Source: Hymenopellis radicata
Lineage: Eukaryota > Basidiomycota > Agaricomycetes > Agaricales > Physalacriaceae
DNA length: 64,000 nucleotides
Assembly (NCBI GenBank): GCA_015501595.1
Contig: JADNRX010000098.1
Coordinates: 1 to 64,000, forward strand
Direction: 5' to 3'
In this document: positions 12,290 through 22,654 of the stretch, piece after piece
How the letters are laid out: each line of letters opens with the position of its first letter
Position numbering within the stretch: the first letter of the stretch is position 1
Notes under the pieces: generated by a model
What the model was told of the DNA's origin: nothing
Database searches by the model: none
Seen by the model: the letters and a program-made list of their open reading frames with translations, nothing else
Program-made: the position numbers and the translations under genes

Positions 12290-12936
12290 ATGACCCAATT
12301 ACCCGAGAAGCCGCAGCCAATGCGGTGCACGACCATGGAGGACGACGACGAGCACGACGAGGAGCAGGATGAGTCCGACGCTGATGACGAGAAAGAACAG
12401 CTCCTTCGCAGATGGCGCCAGCAGTACCCTATCGATCCGCGCTTCCACCAGCTGACTCTGGCAGCGCCGTGGAAGTGAGTAGCTCTGCTCGCATTTGTTG
12501 CTATCATGTTTGATTCTCGATTCTCGCAGTTTTAGCTTGCCTTTTCTAATGCGCAAGAGGGCTTTGGAGAAGAACGAACAAGGTTATCTTCGCCAAGCGG
12601 TAAGTCGGTATCTCGCTTGGTCTACACATTGTCTGACGGGCGAGTAAGGTACTCGGAGCAGTTCAAATTCAGGCCGGCAGCGAGCCCTATTATTACGGAG
12701 ACACCGAAGGGCGGTGGCAAGAAGATACATGGCAAATTATCAATGCCGGAGAAGAGGAAAAAGAGGTTGTGCCCTTGAGGATGTTGGGCGAGGCGGTCGA
12801 CCCGCTTACTACTTACTCGTGGGGGAGTGTGCCCTTGAGGTTGGGGACATCTAACCTTACGGGGGCAGGCTCACTCCCACACGTAGGAACCATTAATATA
12901 CATCGTATACTAACTGTAATACTTCGACGGTGGTAA
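12290..12936 (+). CDS. passenger gene inside the transposable element (unknown protein)
   Basis: Three exons, 12290-12474, 12530-12599 and 12649-12936, give 543 nt, a 180-residue frame, with clean GT-AG introns (GTGAGT and GTAAGT donors). Visible features are a very acidic stretch (EDDDEHDEEQDESDADDEKE, residues about 17-36), then a neutral/basic region (PWNFSLPFLMRKRALEKNEQ) and an aromatic segment (SEPYYYGDTEGRWQEDTWQI). No family recognised and no transposase motif. It may be a captured host gene fragment or an element-specific protein. Upstream, 11878-12220 holds proline-rich open frames that could be a further exon. Confidence 0.45.
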
Positions 12937-13309
12937 GTAAAGTACTACATAGGTGACATTAGCACAACGAATAGATGCAAGTTGTGACAGATGAACGGAC
13001 ATTAGAGTCGTTGGTGTGACTGCCTAAGGTATATATTAACTTGGTAAGAAGGTTATAAAAATGGGAAAACTTACCACATTGTGACAAGAGCGTCTACTCC
13101 TCGTTCGACAAACTCGTCGACCGCGATCTCTGCATTCCATACATACCCCATGTCACGCCCAAATTGTCGTTGCTTGATCGATTCGGATAGGTACTAGGCG
13201 GTGCCCACTATGGCGGCGGGCATTGGATCGAGGAAAGACACAAAAAAAATGAGGGCATAAACGACGTGTATTATCTGTGATCGTGGTGGTATAGGGAGAG
13301 ACGCGTGTT

Positions 13310-13375
13310 CCTAATCGGGCCGATTGCATAAGCAACTGGGTGCCGGCCAACACCCCCGCGATTAAAACAGGACTA
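13310..13375 (-). repeat. right terminal inverted repeat
   Basis: Reverse complement of 11761-11826. It abuts the right copy of the GGAGGGCTT target duplication at 13376. Confidence 0.9.
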
Positions 13376-13935
13376 GGAGGGCTTTGAGAAATTTGGTGTC
13401 CTGTAGGCTCTTCACGGTCACCGTGCTCATCCTTCTGCCTTCTTACATTTGGGGCCTAGTCATACCGGGGAAATACCCTTCATCATGAGGAACAAGAGTT
13501 TGGTACGATCAATTCATTGATTAGTACTCGACGTCTTGACTGAACGATTTTGCTAGTTGGATAACCATGCGGATAAGTTGACGTCGGACATGTTATGCAC
13601 GCTGTGGTCGTCCTTCGCAGAATCCTCTAGGCCAGGCAAGTCGGTCGCATTTGAAAATGCTTCGACAGCTCATCGTCAACAGGAACCCTTTGGCCTGGCT
13701 TCACGAGGAACGGTGGCGAAATTCTTTTTGTCGATGAAGGTGGTCAAACGTCGGTCGGTAATGCGTGGGAGCTTCGACTAGAGCAGAGGACGGTCTGGTC
13801 CGACGCGATTGAGGACAGAATGCAAAAGATATGATACGTACATAAAACAGAGATTCGGTTCCCCTTTACCATTGGCACTACCCTTATGTCTGCAGTGACC
13901 CAGCCACCGGTGATCTGTGGCGTCGTTGATGTATC

Positions 13936-13958
13936 GGCCGACTAGCTCGTGCTAATAC
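13936..13958 (+). pseudogene. truncated tRNA-Ile fragment
   Basis: GGCCGACTAGCTC followed directly by GTGCTAATAC repeats parts of the tRNA that starts at 14019 but lacks the D-loop and D-stem 3' strand (about 15 nt). No T-arm follows. A decayed or partial duplicate 80 bp upstream of the intact gene. Confidence 0.6.
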
Positions 13959-14018
13959 ACTTGGTGTTATAAATCAAGCGATAAAACTCAAGTGTGGCGC
14001 ACTTGAATCGTCGCCATC

Positions 14019-14108
14019 GGCCGACTAGCTCAGCTGGTTAGAGCGTCGTGCTAATACTTTCAGAAGTTGTTAACGCGAAGGTCTTGGGTTCGATCCCCAC
14101 GTTGGCCA
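14019..14108 (+). tRNA. tRNA-Ile (anticodon AAT) with intron
   Basis: Acceptor stem GGCCGAC/GTTGGCC, D-arm GCTCAGCTGGTTAGAGC, anticodon stem TCGTG/CGCGA with loop CTAATAA (anticodon AAT), T-loop TTCGATC and discriminator A. A 16-nt intron lies one base 3' of the anticodon, the canonical nuclear position. The internal A-box (TAGCTCAGCTGG) and B-box (GGTTCGATCCC) are present. A sister copy is at 46588. Confidence 0.9.
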
Positions 14109-14284
14109 GTCGTATAGGCACACGCATCATACTTTTGCTTTAACTTGGAGTCTGATAGGGGGTGGCGCAGTAGTATACTCAGTCTGAAGAATTACTATCT
14201 TTTGCGACCTGATGTCAACAATTATATTGTAAGCTTAACTATAACATGTAATCCCTAGTACTCCGCAAGCCCTACTCCGAATCC

Positions 14285-16021
14285 CTACATGTTTCCAAAG
14301 TTGAGTCTGACATGCTTCGCGTCATGCCTGGCGAATTTACTGTACACACGAATCGAAATCTTCATTCCGTCATCCATCAAATGCTGCAGCGCCTCTTCCG
14401 TATTCGGGTACAACTGAGTCTCTAACGGTGAATCGCTACGGAAGGTACACCGTGCCAGTGACGACTTCTTGTCATCCAAGCACTGCGCAAATATCCCAAA
14501 CCTAAATGTTCTCAATTTTTCCACACCCGAACCGCTTTCGACATTCCAGCGTGACTGGAGAACGTTGACAAGCGTATACTGGTTTGGAAGATACGGGAAA
14601 TACCGCATCTCCAAATGCTTGGAGAGGTTTATGGAAATATGGCGCAGTTTGGGAAGGAAGGGCTGGTCTGTGACCTCGAGCATGGAGAGAAGGGTCATGA
14701 TGGTCTTCCTGCCCACGGGGTCGGAGGTACCGTCGAAATGGGACATTTTGGCGCGGATTTCGAGCGTCGCGAGATTCGTTGTGAGTAAGAGAAGAGCAAG
14801 CAGATCCTCGGTCACCCGAATCTTCCTCAGATGTATGGAGGTGATGGTTAATGCGCACTTTGATCGCAGTACCAGTTTATAAAACGAAGGAAGAGTACCG
14901 TTCAGGACCCCCTCGTCGTGGTTTCTGGGGTAGTCAACTCCAAGGCGCGCGTCCTCTAATTGAGGCACCTCGAGGAGATTGATGACAGTGTTGGAAGCAG
15001 TATTAAGACTTTTGAGGGCGAGAAGGGGGACCACTAACGACACATCCTCGAGAGTTGGATGTCGCGCGGAAAAATCGACCTGGAGTGTCTGCAGAGACGG
15101 ACATTGACGAAAAGCTTTGGAATACGACATCAAATCACCCTTAAAGCATTCAGTGATGATCAACGTCGTGATCTGCGCCCACGGGAAATCCATCTCCAGG
15201 ATTAATGGGTTCTGGAGGACGACGGTCTTCAAGTTGGGATACTGTGAAAACCCGGTTCGTTGGAATTCAGTAGCTGGCGCGGAAGAATACGAAGAAAGCT
15301 CAATATCCAGCCGATCGAGAAGAGGATAGCTTCCACGCAAAATTTCAAGCGTGTCTTTGAAGCCGGTGTAAGGAACATTTATCTGTAGAGCGCGCCAGCG
15401 CCATGATTGTGCTCGGATGCGTTCAAGAAAATCCCGTACATGACGATCATTGACATGATTACCGTACTCGTAGATTCTCACGGTTAGAGGCCGTGTTCCT
15501 GAACGATGTAGCATCGCATCCAGAGCGGGAATAGCAGGGAATGGGTTGCTCAGAGCTGCATGGATGGATGACCATAGGGGCGGGCAGGATAATGCGACGC
15601 GACGCCATTCCCTGCAGACCTGAGGTATAACCCAATGACTTTTTGTGCGATGGAAGCTGTGGTTCCCGGGATATGTCAATGCATAGGCGCAAGCGTGCTG
15701 GAATATTTCCATCAGCAGCTCAGGTGGAAGACGGCGGGTTGGGGACAGAAGCAGCTTGAAGCTGTCTGCGTACTCGAGCAGTTTATTCCTTTCCTGCATA
15801 AGAGCGTTAACCGCAGACTGTAGCTCGACCAGTCGCGCGTCCACATTATCCGTGTCGTCTTGAATTGATCGAAGCACGGTGTGAACGTAGTCAGCCTCGC
15901 CTTCTGACGGTCGCTCATTTGTCGTGCGAAGTCTATGCAGGTGATGGGTATGGAAATAAAGGGGCTCGTATGCGTCAAGACGAGACTGGTAGGGAGCTGT
16001 GCGGCAATTTGGACACTCCAT
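14285..16021 (-). CDS. F-box protein, paralog 4 (578 aa)
   Basis: The most diverged member of the family at the left of the window, on the opposite strand. The start at 16021 is the Met of MECPNC, matching the + strand paralogs; the frame stays open 22 codons further upstream (16087). Order: C-x2-C module with THHLHRLRTTNERPS, coiled coil (ARLVELQSAVNALMQERNKL), F-box-like RRLPPELLMEIFQHACA, VIPQVCREWRRVALSCPPLW, then leucine-rich repeats and C-terminal MDDGMKISIRVYSKF. Single exon, no frameshift. Presumed SCF substrate adaptor. Confidence 0.85.
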   Translation of the reverse strand: MECPNCRTAPYQSRLDAYEPLYFHTHHLHRLRTTNERPSEGEADYVHTVLRSIQDDTDNVDARLVELQSAVNALMQERNKLLEYADSFKLLLSPTRRLPPELLMEIFQHACAYALTYPGNHSFHRTKSHWVIPQVCREWRRVALSCPPLWSSIHAALSNPFPAIPALDAMLHRSGTRPLTVRIYEYGNHVNDRHVRDFLERIRAQSWRWRALQINVPYTGFKDTLEILRGSYPLLDRLDIELSSYSSAPATEFQRTGFSQYPNLKTVVLQNPLILEMDFPWAQITTLIITECFKGDLMSYSKAFRQCPSLQTLQVDFSARHPTLEDVSLVVPLLALKSLNTASNTVINLLEVPQLEDARLGVDYPRNHDEGVLNGTLPSFYKLVLRSKCALTITSIHLRKIRVTEDLLALLLLTTNLATLEIRAKMSHFDGTSDPVGRKTIMTLLSMLEVTDQPFLPKLRHISINLSKHLEMRYFPYLPNQYTLVNVLQSRWNVESGSGVEKLRTFRFGIFAQCLDDKKSSLARCTFRSDSPLETQLYPNTEEALQHLMDDGMKISIRVYSKFARHDAKHVRLNFGNM

Positions 16022-16530
16022 AGGGCCAACCTCAGAACTGTATCGCTTTTTCGGCTGTTCAGCTTGGGGACGGAGTGCGCGATACACAACTCACCTTTTC
16101 GAAGCCTTTAATATCGTGGTGGGAAGAAGTCAAATTTGAGGCGCTGAAAAGGTGATGTTCAGGTCCACGTGACGTTATTATAGGCACTTCCAGAACAGTC
16201 ATGAACAAACTTGAACAAAACACGTCCAGGCCATCAACGACATCAATATTTTTTCCTTCCGTCACTACCCTGACGCACTAGTGCATATCATGCAGCTAAT
16301 CAAAAGGATTCGGACATCCTCCAGTAAACTTAACATCCGGACGTCGGATACAACTTGACTAAGTACTCGAGGCTCTAAGTGTATCTGTATCATTGTTTTT
16401 CGGCTCCTCACTTGACCTGCTCCTAGGCTGTCCTCTCACATAATGCGACATGGATGTGTGTGTTACTTTACATATATGCTAAGTATGAATCTAGTACCAT
16501 ATAATTCAGGTATTAAGCGTCAGAAGGCGG
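16022..16530. other. intergenic, F-box paralog 4 to glycosyltransferase
   Basis: About 0.5 kb holding the 5' flank of the F-box gene and the 3' flank of the glycosyltransferase. No feature recognised. Confidence 0.4.
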
Positions 16531-19500
16531 CTACTGCAATCCAAACGCGTACCCTCGCTGTTCTGCCAAGTGCACACGTCGTTGTACCTCTTCCAGCGGC
16601 TCAGACATCACTGGCGAATACGGGGGCAGTATACTCTGGAAAGACTGCCGACTGGACCTTGGCGAAGGAGGTTCATCCCAAAGCGATGTCGCATCCCAAT
16701 CGACAGCCTCCGACGAGGGCGCTGTGGTGTAAGAGAGCGATGTTGAGGGCGTAGGCGTCAGCGTGGTATATGAGATAGTGGATGACCTTGTCGTTAGTGG
16801 AGAATATGAACCGCTGAATAGACGTGTAGGGTCGCTTGGTCCCGGTTCTGAGACCGACTCTGTGGGGTGAAGGTGATTGTGCTCTAAAGGAGGGTACTCG
16901 GATAGTGAAGGTCCCAGTGAACTCCTGGGAGACAGATTTGAGGATTCAGAAGAACACCTGCGTTTCCTCAGCCTGCCGACAGTACCCGATCGCTGGCTAG
17001 AGGCTGGGCTTTCTGGGACGTAGACGACACCAACGTTAATGCGGACTCCGAATGTACGGGTGCGGGAGAAAATCCGATGTGGGCCTCACTTTCTTCAGCT
17101 TTCCTTTTCCTTTCTCCGAGAGCTCCTTTTCTGCTTTCTGCTTCCCTCTGTGCCTTCATTCTCTGCCTCTCTGCTTTCACCCTATCCATCTCCGCCTCCC
17201 TCTCCGCCTTGTGTCTCTCCCGGTCTTCTTTGTCCGCCTTGGCCTTCTCCTTCTCGGCCTTCTGTCGCTGTATATGCGATGTTATACACGCGTTGAAGCC
17301 TTTGATGACCATCCATCGCTCCTCTGATGTGCTTGCTTTCACGTCTTCGGCTCCCAGCTGCACGCGCATTTTACGTCGAGTATCCGCGGTCTTGCGGGCA
17401 GCACTAAGTTTGACGCTTGTCCATGCTCCTTGCATCGGATGAGAAACGAGTGCGACTGTGCCAGCCATCGGTTTCATAGCGAGATCAACCACTATCAAAA
17501 TGCATGTCAAGGCTGTACAGACGAAAGGAAAGTAGTAACATACTGCTGCGAGCAGAGCCTGTAAGAGCCCCAACTGCACCATTCTCCTTCGCACCTCGTA
17601 ACGGTTCCGTTACAAGACCAGTTATGCCATCATATAAGCCGTAATAAAATGCCTATCCATCATGACTGTTGTGAGGATGGCTCGAATAGCGGATATCGCT
17701 TCGAACGCACCTTGCCTCCCTCTTTGAACCCACTAGTCGTACCAGTGATCTTCTTCGATTTGCGGACCTCAGAACCGTAGAGGCTAGGAGCGTTATGAAA
17801 TCCCTCGTACACTCCGTTAAAAACCTTCACAACGCCTGCATTGATTGGATGACTCAGGAAAGCAGGCGCCAAGAGAGCAACTGCGAGGCGCACCATCAGG
17901 AATAATGGCGGCTGTGCGTGACAGACCAGACATTGGTGAACTGAGTCGTCAAAATGTCAGCCGAAACTCGAAAATGGGAGGAAATGTTTGACGTACTACA
18001 AAATCTCAGCCACTGCTGCAGAGTAATGTGTCAGTGTCCAGAACAATGCACCACTGGCACCAGAGACGGGATTAGTAGCTTCCGTATGCGTGTCGTACGT
18101 TCTCGTCGCTGCAGAGTTGATAAGAGAGCGGGACAACAGAAGCGACCCAAATCTTACCGCAAAGCTTGAGGTCTGCCATGTTGATTTGACCGGCTTCCGC
18201 GAGAGTTGTGGCAGCAAAGCTGCTAAGGCGCAGGGACTAATAAAAGACCTTCAGTCAGTGATTCATCAACGCTCAAGAGCACGCACGTATTTTTCTGACC
18301 ACCAAGCAGCGGTTCGAGAGGGAACAAGACTGCACTTCATGTCCTCCAGCGGCAAATGCCGATAGAAACTCGAAGCGCCTCTATCCACTCCGTTCTCACT
18401 ACGAATCTGATCAGCCATCCTCTGAGCAGCGTCCTTCGCGGAGGGGCTCATCACAAAGATAATTGCGTCTTTTAACCCGTCCACATCGAGTTTCCTAGGT
18501 TTTAGAGGCTTAGGGCCTGCACCCGCCTTTTCTATCATGCTTCCCCAGAAGCCTTGGTCTCCAAAGAAGGGAACTACGACCGTCGGGAGGCCCTTCGATA
18601 AACCTGCGGAAATTGTACCCGCACCTCCGTGGTGTACGACTGCTGCTACACGTCCTTCGGCGAAGAGCCAGTCATGTGGAATGTTGCCCAAGATGAAGAT
18701 GTGAGGTGGTACAGCATTGCCGCCGAGACCGCCCTACGTGCGTGTTTGTACGAGACGCGCACATGAAACGTTAGAGTCACTCACCCATCCAGCTGATACC
18801 AGAGCACGGACTCCAGCTTGACGTGTAGCTGCGAATATAGTATCTATCGAGAGGTGAGCCGGTGGAAGCGCGTTTAATCGATTAAACATACTCGTCATTG
18901 CTTCGGGATCATCAACGACGACGGACCCAAAGCCAATGTATATTGGAGGCGGACCGGCCTCCAGAAATTTGGCCAGGGCTGGAGGCGGCGTATAGTTCGT
19001 GGCGAGATCCAAGAAGTAGAATCCTGTTACATCTATGGAATAAAGGTGCTGAGAAATACGCCAAAAAAGAAAGCTCAAGAGGTATTCACCGATATGTTGA
19101 AGCCAGTCAGTTGGCTTGGGGACAAGCGCCGGGCTCATACAATAGGTCCAGGGCACTTGAAGACTATCGAGTATCCCAGGACCAGACTTGATGGAAAGTG
19201 GCAATAATCCCAACGTTTCCATGCGAAATTTGTTGATGATATCCCCAAGACTGTCAAACCAATGAGAGAACCGGAGGCAGGAGAAAAGACAACATACCCT
19301 TGCCATGTCAACAGCTCCGCAAGATGGTACGTTAGGAAGTTGGTCAAACCTCTGTCGGCATTGGATTTGTTGATATTAACTAGTGGATGAGGAAACGACG
19401 TGGTAGGGCTCCTAGGAGATACCTATCAGTACCACACTGATTTGAAGCGTTCTGACCAATAAATACCAGGGCATTGCTTGATGAGGATTAATGTTAACAT

Positions 19501-20481
19501 GGTCCCGCAGTTCAAATGAATGGACTTACTGAACGACATCAGTAACGGTATCTTCATCGCCTCCGCGCAGTGAATATGGGCAAAGGCCGGCGGATTGGAT
19601 ATAATTGCGTCGGCAACAAAAGCCTTGCCCGTAATTGGACACGGGGAGTAGCATGAGTCCCAGCATCCTTTGATCATCTATCATAACAACAGCGTTAGTC
19701 GGATATCGTCTAGTCCACAAGAGGCTAGTCGTACTTCCGATAGCATCTGTCTCTTCCGCTTGATGTCGCCGTTGGTAAGAGAATCGATACCTGGCATCAG
19801 ACCGGGATCTTGGGTAAGAAGGTCGTCAGTAGGGGGTAAGAGCAACAATGGAGGCGCTGTACTTTTTACCATGTAGCTCATCAAATCCTGCGGATTACCG
19901 CCAATGTCGAAGAATTCCAAACCATTCTCGCAGACGAATGAGCGAAATGTTTCGTGGGTTGCGAGGCGAACACGATGTCCGTCGGCAGAGAGGCGCCGCC
20001 CCAATGCAACATACGGTTGAACGTCGCCTAGACATAACATGATCACCGCTGTAGACAATGATACACGACAAAAACGCGTACCGCGACTCCCGACAATCAT
20101 AATCACAATGTTCATCCTCGAAAACTCTGAGGGACTGAACTTCCGGGCGGTGTAGTCCTCTCCACTATCTTCCGCAATGCGAGGAAGATCAAGGACTTTT
20201 GCTTTGAGGTCTAGTTCAACGTTGATACGGCCATCCCTTGTTATGGATGCTGAAGACGCTAATCCTTCTCCACTAACGCTACAATGCCCTAAGACTGAAT
20301 CTATACAGCACGAGTCAGGAATCCACGCTGTTTGAGGGGCAATCTGCTCACCATCTACGGCATTCTCCAGTAAATGTGTAGGAATCTCTGCAGAGCGGTA
20401 AGTGTTGGTCGACGCGTCGACGTCGTCGAAGAGCATGCTGGATTTGCTGTCGGGGTCCTGTTCGCCACTAATTATTATCAT
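16531..20481 (-). CDS. UDP-glucose sterol 3-beta-glucosyltransferase-like protein
   Basis: GT-B fold glycosyltransferase that transfers glucose from UDP-glucose to sterols. Twelve exons are resolved from the start: 20481-20352, 20294-20082, 20027-19735, 19677-19530, 19476-19467, 19411-19298, 19250-19090, 19032-18892, 18843-18785, 18733-18287, 18236-18158, then from 18108; the last few junctions (18000-16970) are less certain. The N-lobe has [17 protein letters not shown] and [36 protein letters not shown] spans a 10-nt exon. The C-lobe carries the donor-binding [17 protein letters not shown] and [10 protein letters not shown]. The C-terminus adds [17 protein letters not shown], a charged coiled coil ([20 protein letters not shown]) and a serine-rich tail ending GYAFGLQ. 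No PH/GRAM domain is seen. The tail frame is broken near 16995, explained by one missing C (GCC for GCCC). Confidence 0.85.
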
Positions 20482-20901
20482 GGTGCGTTCGTGGTGGCTG
20501 TAGGAAGCAGAGATGCGATGTCTCCACAGAACTTATGGCAGGGAACATGATACGGATGAAACTTGAGAATTTTAAGCCAACGATTTTCGCGATCGGCGTC
20601 GGAGCCGGGCCGCTTTCGGAACGAAAGCGGCGTTTGAGTACTGAGTGCGTGCGCAGCACGTTTACACACGCTTGCTTCGTCCTCGATGCTTCGAAATGAA
20701 CAGTGTAAACTGCTTTTTTGAGCTCTAGCTCTCTCTCTTCGAAATAAAGAAGAGTCAGACTAGTAGACTAGTACGCGATAAAACGCCGGAAGTTCGGATA
20801 GTTTCGTATCAGGCTTTACTGTACATACACAACATGTTTGTCCCGAATAAGTCAGACATCCGTGACATGGACGGAAGCCTCGGTAAACGTCCTTAAGTTG
20901 A
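20482..20901. other. intergenic, glycosyltransferase promoter / GH12 3' flank
   Basis: 0.4 kb. Nothing recognised beyond the flanks of two minus-strand genes. Confidence 0.4.
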
Positions 20902-22216
20902 TCAGTTAATGGCAAGAGCATACGAGTTAGACGTGAGCCTAGCGGTGCCTGTACATGTTAGATAAAGTTTATCATAAAGCTGCTGCGATCAGCACTGCCA
21001 ACGCTTACCAATAAATGGCTCTGTCCCACCTTGCGCTTGCACGAGGAACTGAGAAGACGAAACTCCCTGATTCGACGTAAGATACGCTGGATGCGCAGTC
21101 AATTTTAATGAACGTGGTATTCATATAGAAACCCACTGAGGAAAGGTTTCAGGTCTTGATTAAAGTTCGTTATCTCAGACGGCGCCACGAACGAGAAGAC
21201 AGTCCAGGTGGAAACGGTACCCTTGAAGAGCCTCCACGACACGCCATTGATACTGTGAACAGAGCGTGGTTAGTACAAATTTCTCAGAACGGGGTTGTTA
21301 GACCGTACGAAACAGTGCCGATTTGTGAACCTGCTGGTCCTGCCCTGCCAGTGCGAATCATATTCAGGTATCGGTAACCAAGGCCTCGAGAGCGTACTTA
21401 CCCTCCGCGGGTGCTCAACCAAATCATACTGAGAACAGTGAGTCGCGCGATACCAGGGGGGACAAAATTTGGAGAGACCTACATCTCGAAGGTGGACGAA
21501 GACGAAGCACCGCCAGTTCCGGCCGTGTTCGATAGCCAGAGGTCGTAAGACACATCAGCAACAAGGTCGGCCGAAGCGGTACTGTAGGTCCAAGACCACG
21601 TTGCGGGGATCGACGCGATAGCTGAGATGCGTTTCCCCAGACCGGTCCTCAAGTCGAGATTCGAATCTTCAGGGAACAAGATAAGTCATACATACGGGAT
21701 AATAAGACTACTTACAACTCTTGACCTGAGAAGGTGCCCCTACAAGCTGATTCAGAAGAAATGTGTAAGGGTACCTCCAAGATCTTACCTTGCCAAGTAT
21801 AGGAAGTGTACCAAGAAACCGAGTTCCCATTCGTAGATGTCACTTGTGAGCTCTGGGATCCTGGGAGCATATCCATATGGTAGCTGTACGACATCTCACG
21901 TTATGAGACTTACCGCTGGTGGCCGAAGCCATACCCCAGAGATTGTTCTCAAGGATGAAGCGTCTGCGACAGGTTATCAACGTGCCCACAAGCCTCGACG
22001 AAGCTGCGCTCACCCATTGATCTGTTAATCATCAGAACTACTGTTAGAGCTCAGGATTTTAGACAGAACTTGACGAACCTCCGATTCAGTGTCCCATTGT
22101 CCACTTAGAACGGTTCCGCGTTTCTCGAGAGCAGGCGACAAATTTCCAGAGAGAGGGGAAGCTGACAGAGAAACAAATACGGAAGCCGAAAGTATGGCAA
22201 AGATAGAGATGAACAT
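20902..22216 (-). CDS. glycoside hydrolase family 12 endoglucanase/xyloglucanase
   Basis: Secreted GH12 beta-glucanase cleaving beta-1,4-glucan or xyloglucan with retention. Eleven exons: 22216-22079, 22021-22014, 21963-21914, 21860-21789, 21739-21716, 21666-21483, 21428-21402, 21344-21309, 21252-21137, 21086-21009, 20948-20902. They sum to 780 nt, 259 aa, the usual size. Signal peptide 1-20 (MFISIFAILSASVFVSLSA), then LSGQWDTE, NNLWGMA, VSWYTSYTWQG, ISAIASIPATWSW and ADVSYDLWLS. The nucleophile is E158 in TFEIMIWL and the acid/base E241 in GGTEPF. Exon 2 is only 8 nt and exon 5 is 24 nt. Start at 22216: the frame upstream has no ATG. Likely involved in plant cell wall degradation. Confidence 0.92.
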
Positions 22217-22654
22217 CTTCAGGAGCTGTTCAACCAGAGTCTGCACCTAGCCTATCATTTTATACTGTTAACCGCCGATGCGCCCGAAAGCATGTTCACG
22301 ATCCGGTGGTGGGCGGTCCGCTCGTATAGGCGTCACCTGTGTTTCCTCGCACGTCCGGAAATCCACCACCACCCATGCGAGAGAAGTTCATACCTAAAAT
22401 GGTCACCAACTCTGTGTTGATCATTTCCTATTTCAATATTGATACTCTTCAAGGCATATTCCTACCCATCCAGAGTCATGTTCTCATCCGAAGGACCGCG
22501 TGCCAGATGAACACAATCCGAAAATACGCCTCCTGCATTGCAGTCGCAATCTTAACCAACGTGGTACACCTGGAAATCGAATGTTACATAGTCCCGGCTA
22601 CTGAAAAAAAGTCAGGCCGACGTCCAGCTGATGCACTGTAACTTACCACGGACG
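22217..22654. other. intergenic, GH12 promoter / PER1 3' flank
   Basis: 0.44 kb, no feature recognised. The 22339-22641 + strand frame has no family resemblance. Confidence 0.4.

Larger units (their letters stand above)
11703..13375. mobile_element. terminal-inverted-repeat DNA transposon inserted in the carboxylesterase
   Basis: Long inverted repeats of about 66 bp (11761-11826 and 13310-13375) share TAGTC ends and the core AATCGCGGGGGTGTTGGCCG, with only a few mismatches. The flanking gene sequence GGAGGGCTT(T) is repeated at 11694-11703 and 13376-13385. Removing one copy plus everything between restores the esterase frame W-E-G-F-E-K-F-G-V, so this is the target site duplication (9-10 bp). 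The left repeat begins 58 bp inside the duplication, after a second TAGTC-led stretch, so the left end is asymmetric. No transposase is visible, so it is non-autonomous. A 9-10 bp duplication with long terminal repeats suggests a Mutator-like element (inference). Confidence 0.85.
10125..13834 (+). pseudogene. type-B carboxylesterase/lipase, split by a transposable element
   Basis: Alpha/beta-hydrolase of the carboxylesterase type B family. The 5' part has exons joined by introns at about 10599-10659, 10729-10780, 10960-11010, 11316-11370 and 11520-11567. Recognisable: MTHLLVATTNGPVEGFLD, KWLGIPYA, PVMVWVYGGNL (oxyanion hole), GESAGG (nucleophile Ser) and INQDEGT (acid). The reading stops at LWEGF where a mobile element (11703-13375) lies. 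The gene resumes at 13376 as EGFEKFGVL, then LHTGEIPFIMRNKSL with the expected catalytic His, and ends ...DAIEDRMQKI at 13834, using a likely GC-donor intron (AG|GCAAGT). A further frame change near 10215-10230 separates the N-terminus from KWLGIPYA. With the insertion it cannot give a normal enzyme unless the element is spliced out. Confidence 0.85.

Noticed and set aside
11773..13363. Element boundaries placed at the AATCGCGGGGG core of the inverted repeat
   Set aside because: The repeat extends to TAGTC and the flanking GGAGGGCTT duplication lies further out, so the outer boundaries are better.
14158..14180. GGTGGCGCAGTAGTATACTCAG as a second tRNA start (A-box-like)
   Set aside because: No anticodon arm or T-arm with a B-box follows at the right distance.
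17039..17442. Three + strand frames rich in Phe/Ser/Leu, looking like membrane proteins
   Set aside because: They are the complement of the Lys/Glu coiled coil of the glycosyltransferase tail; strand asymmetry alone makes them hydrophobic.
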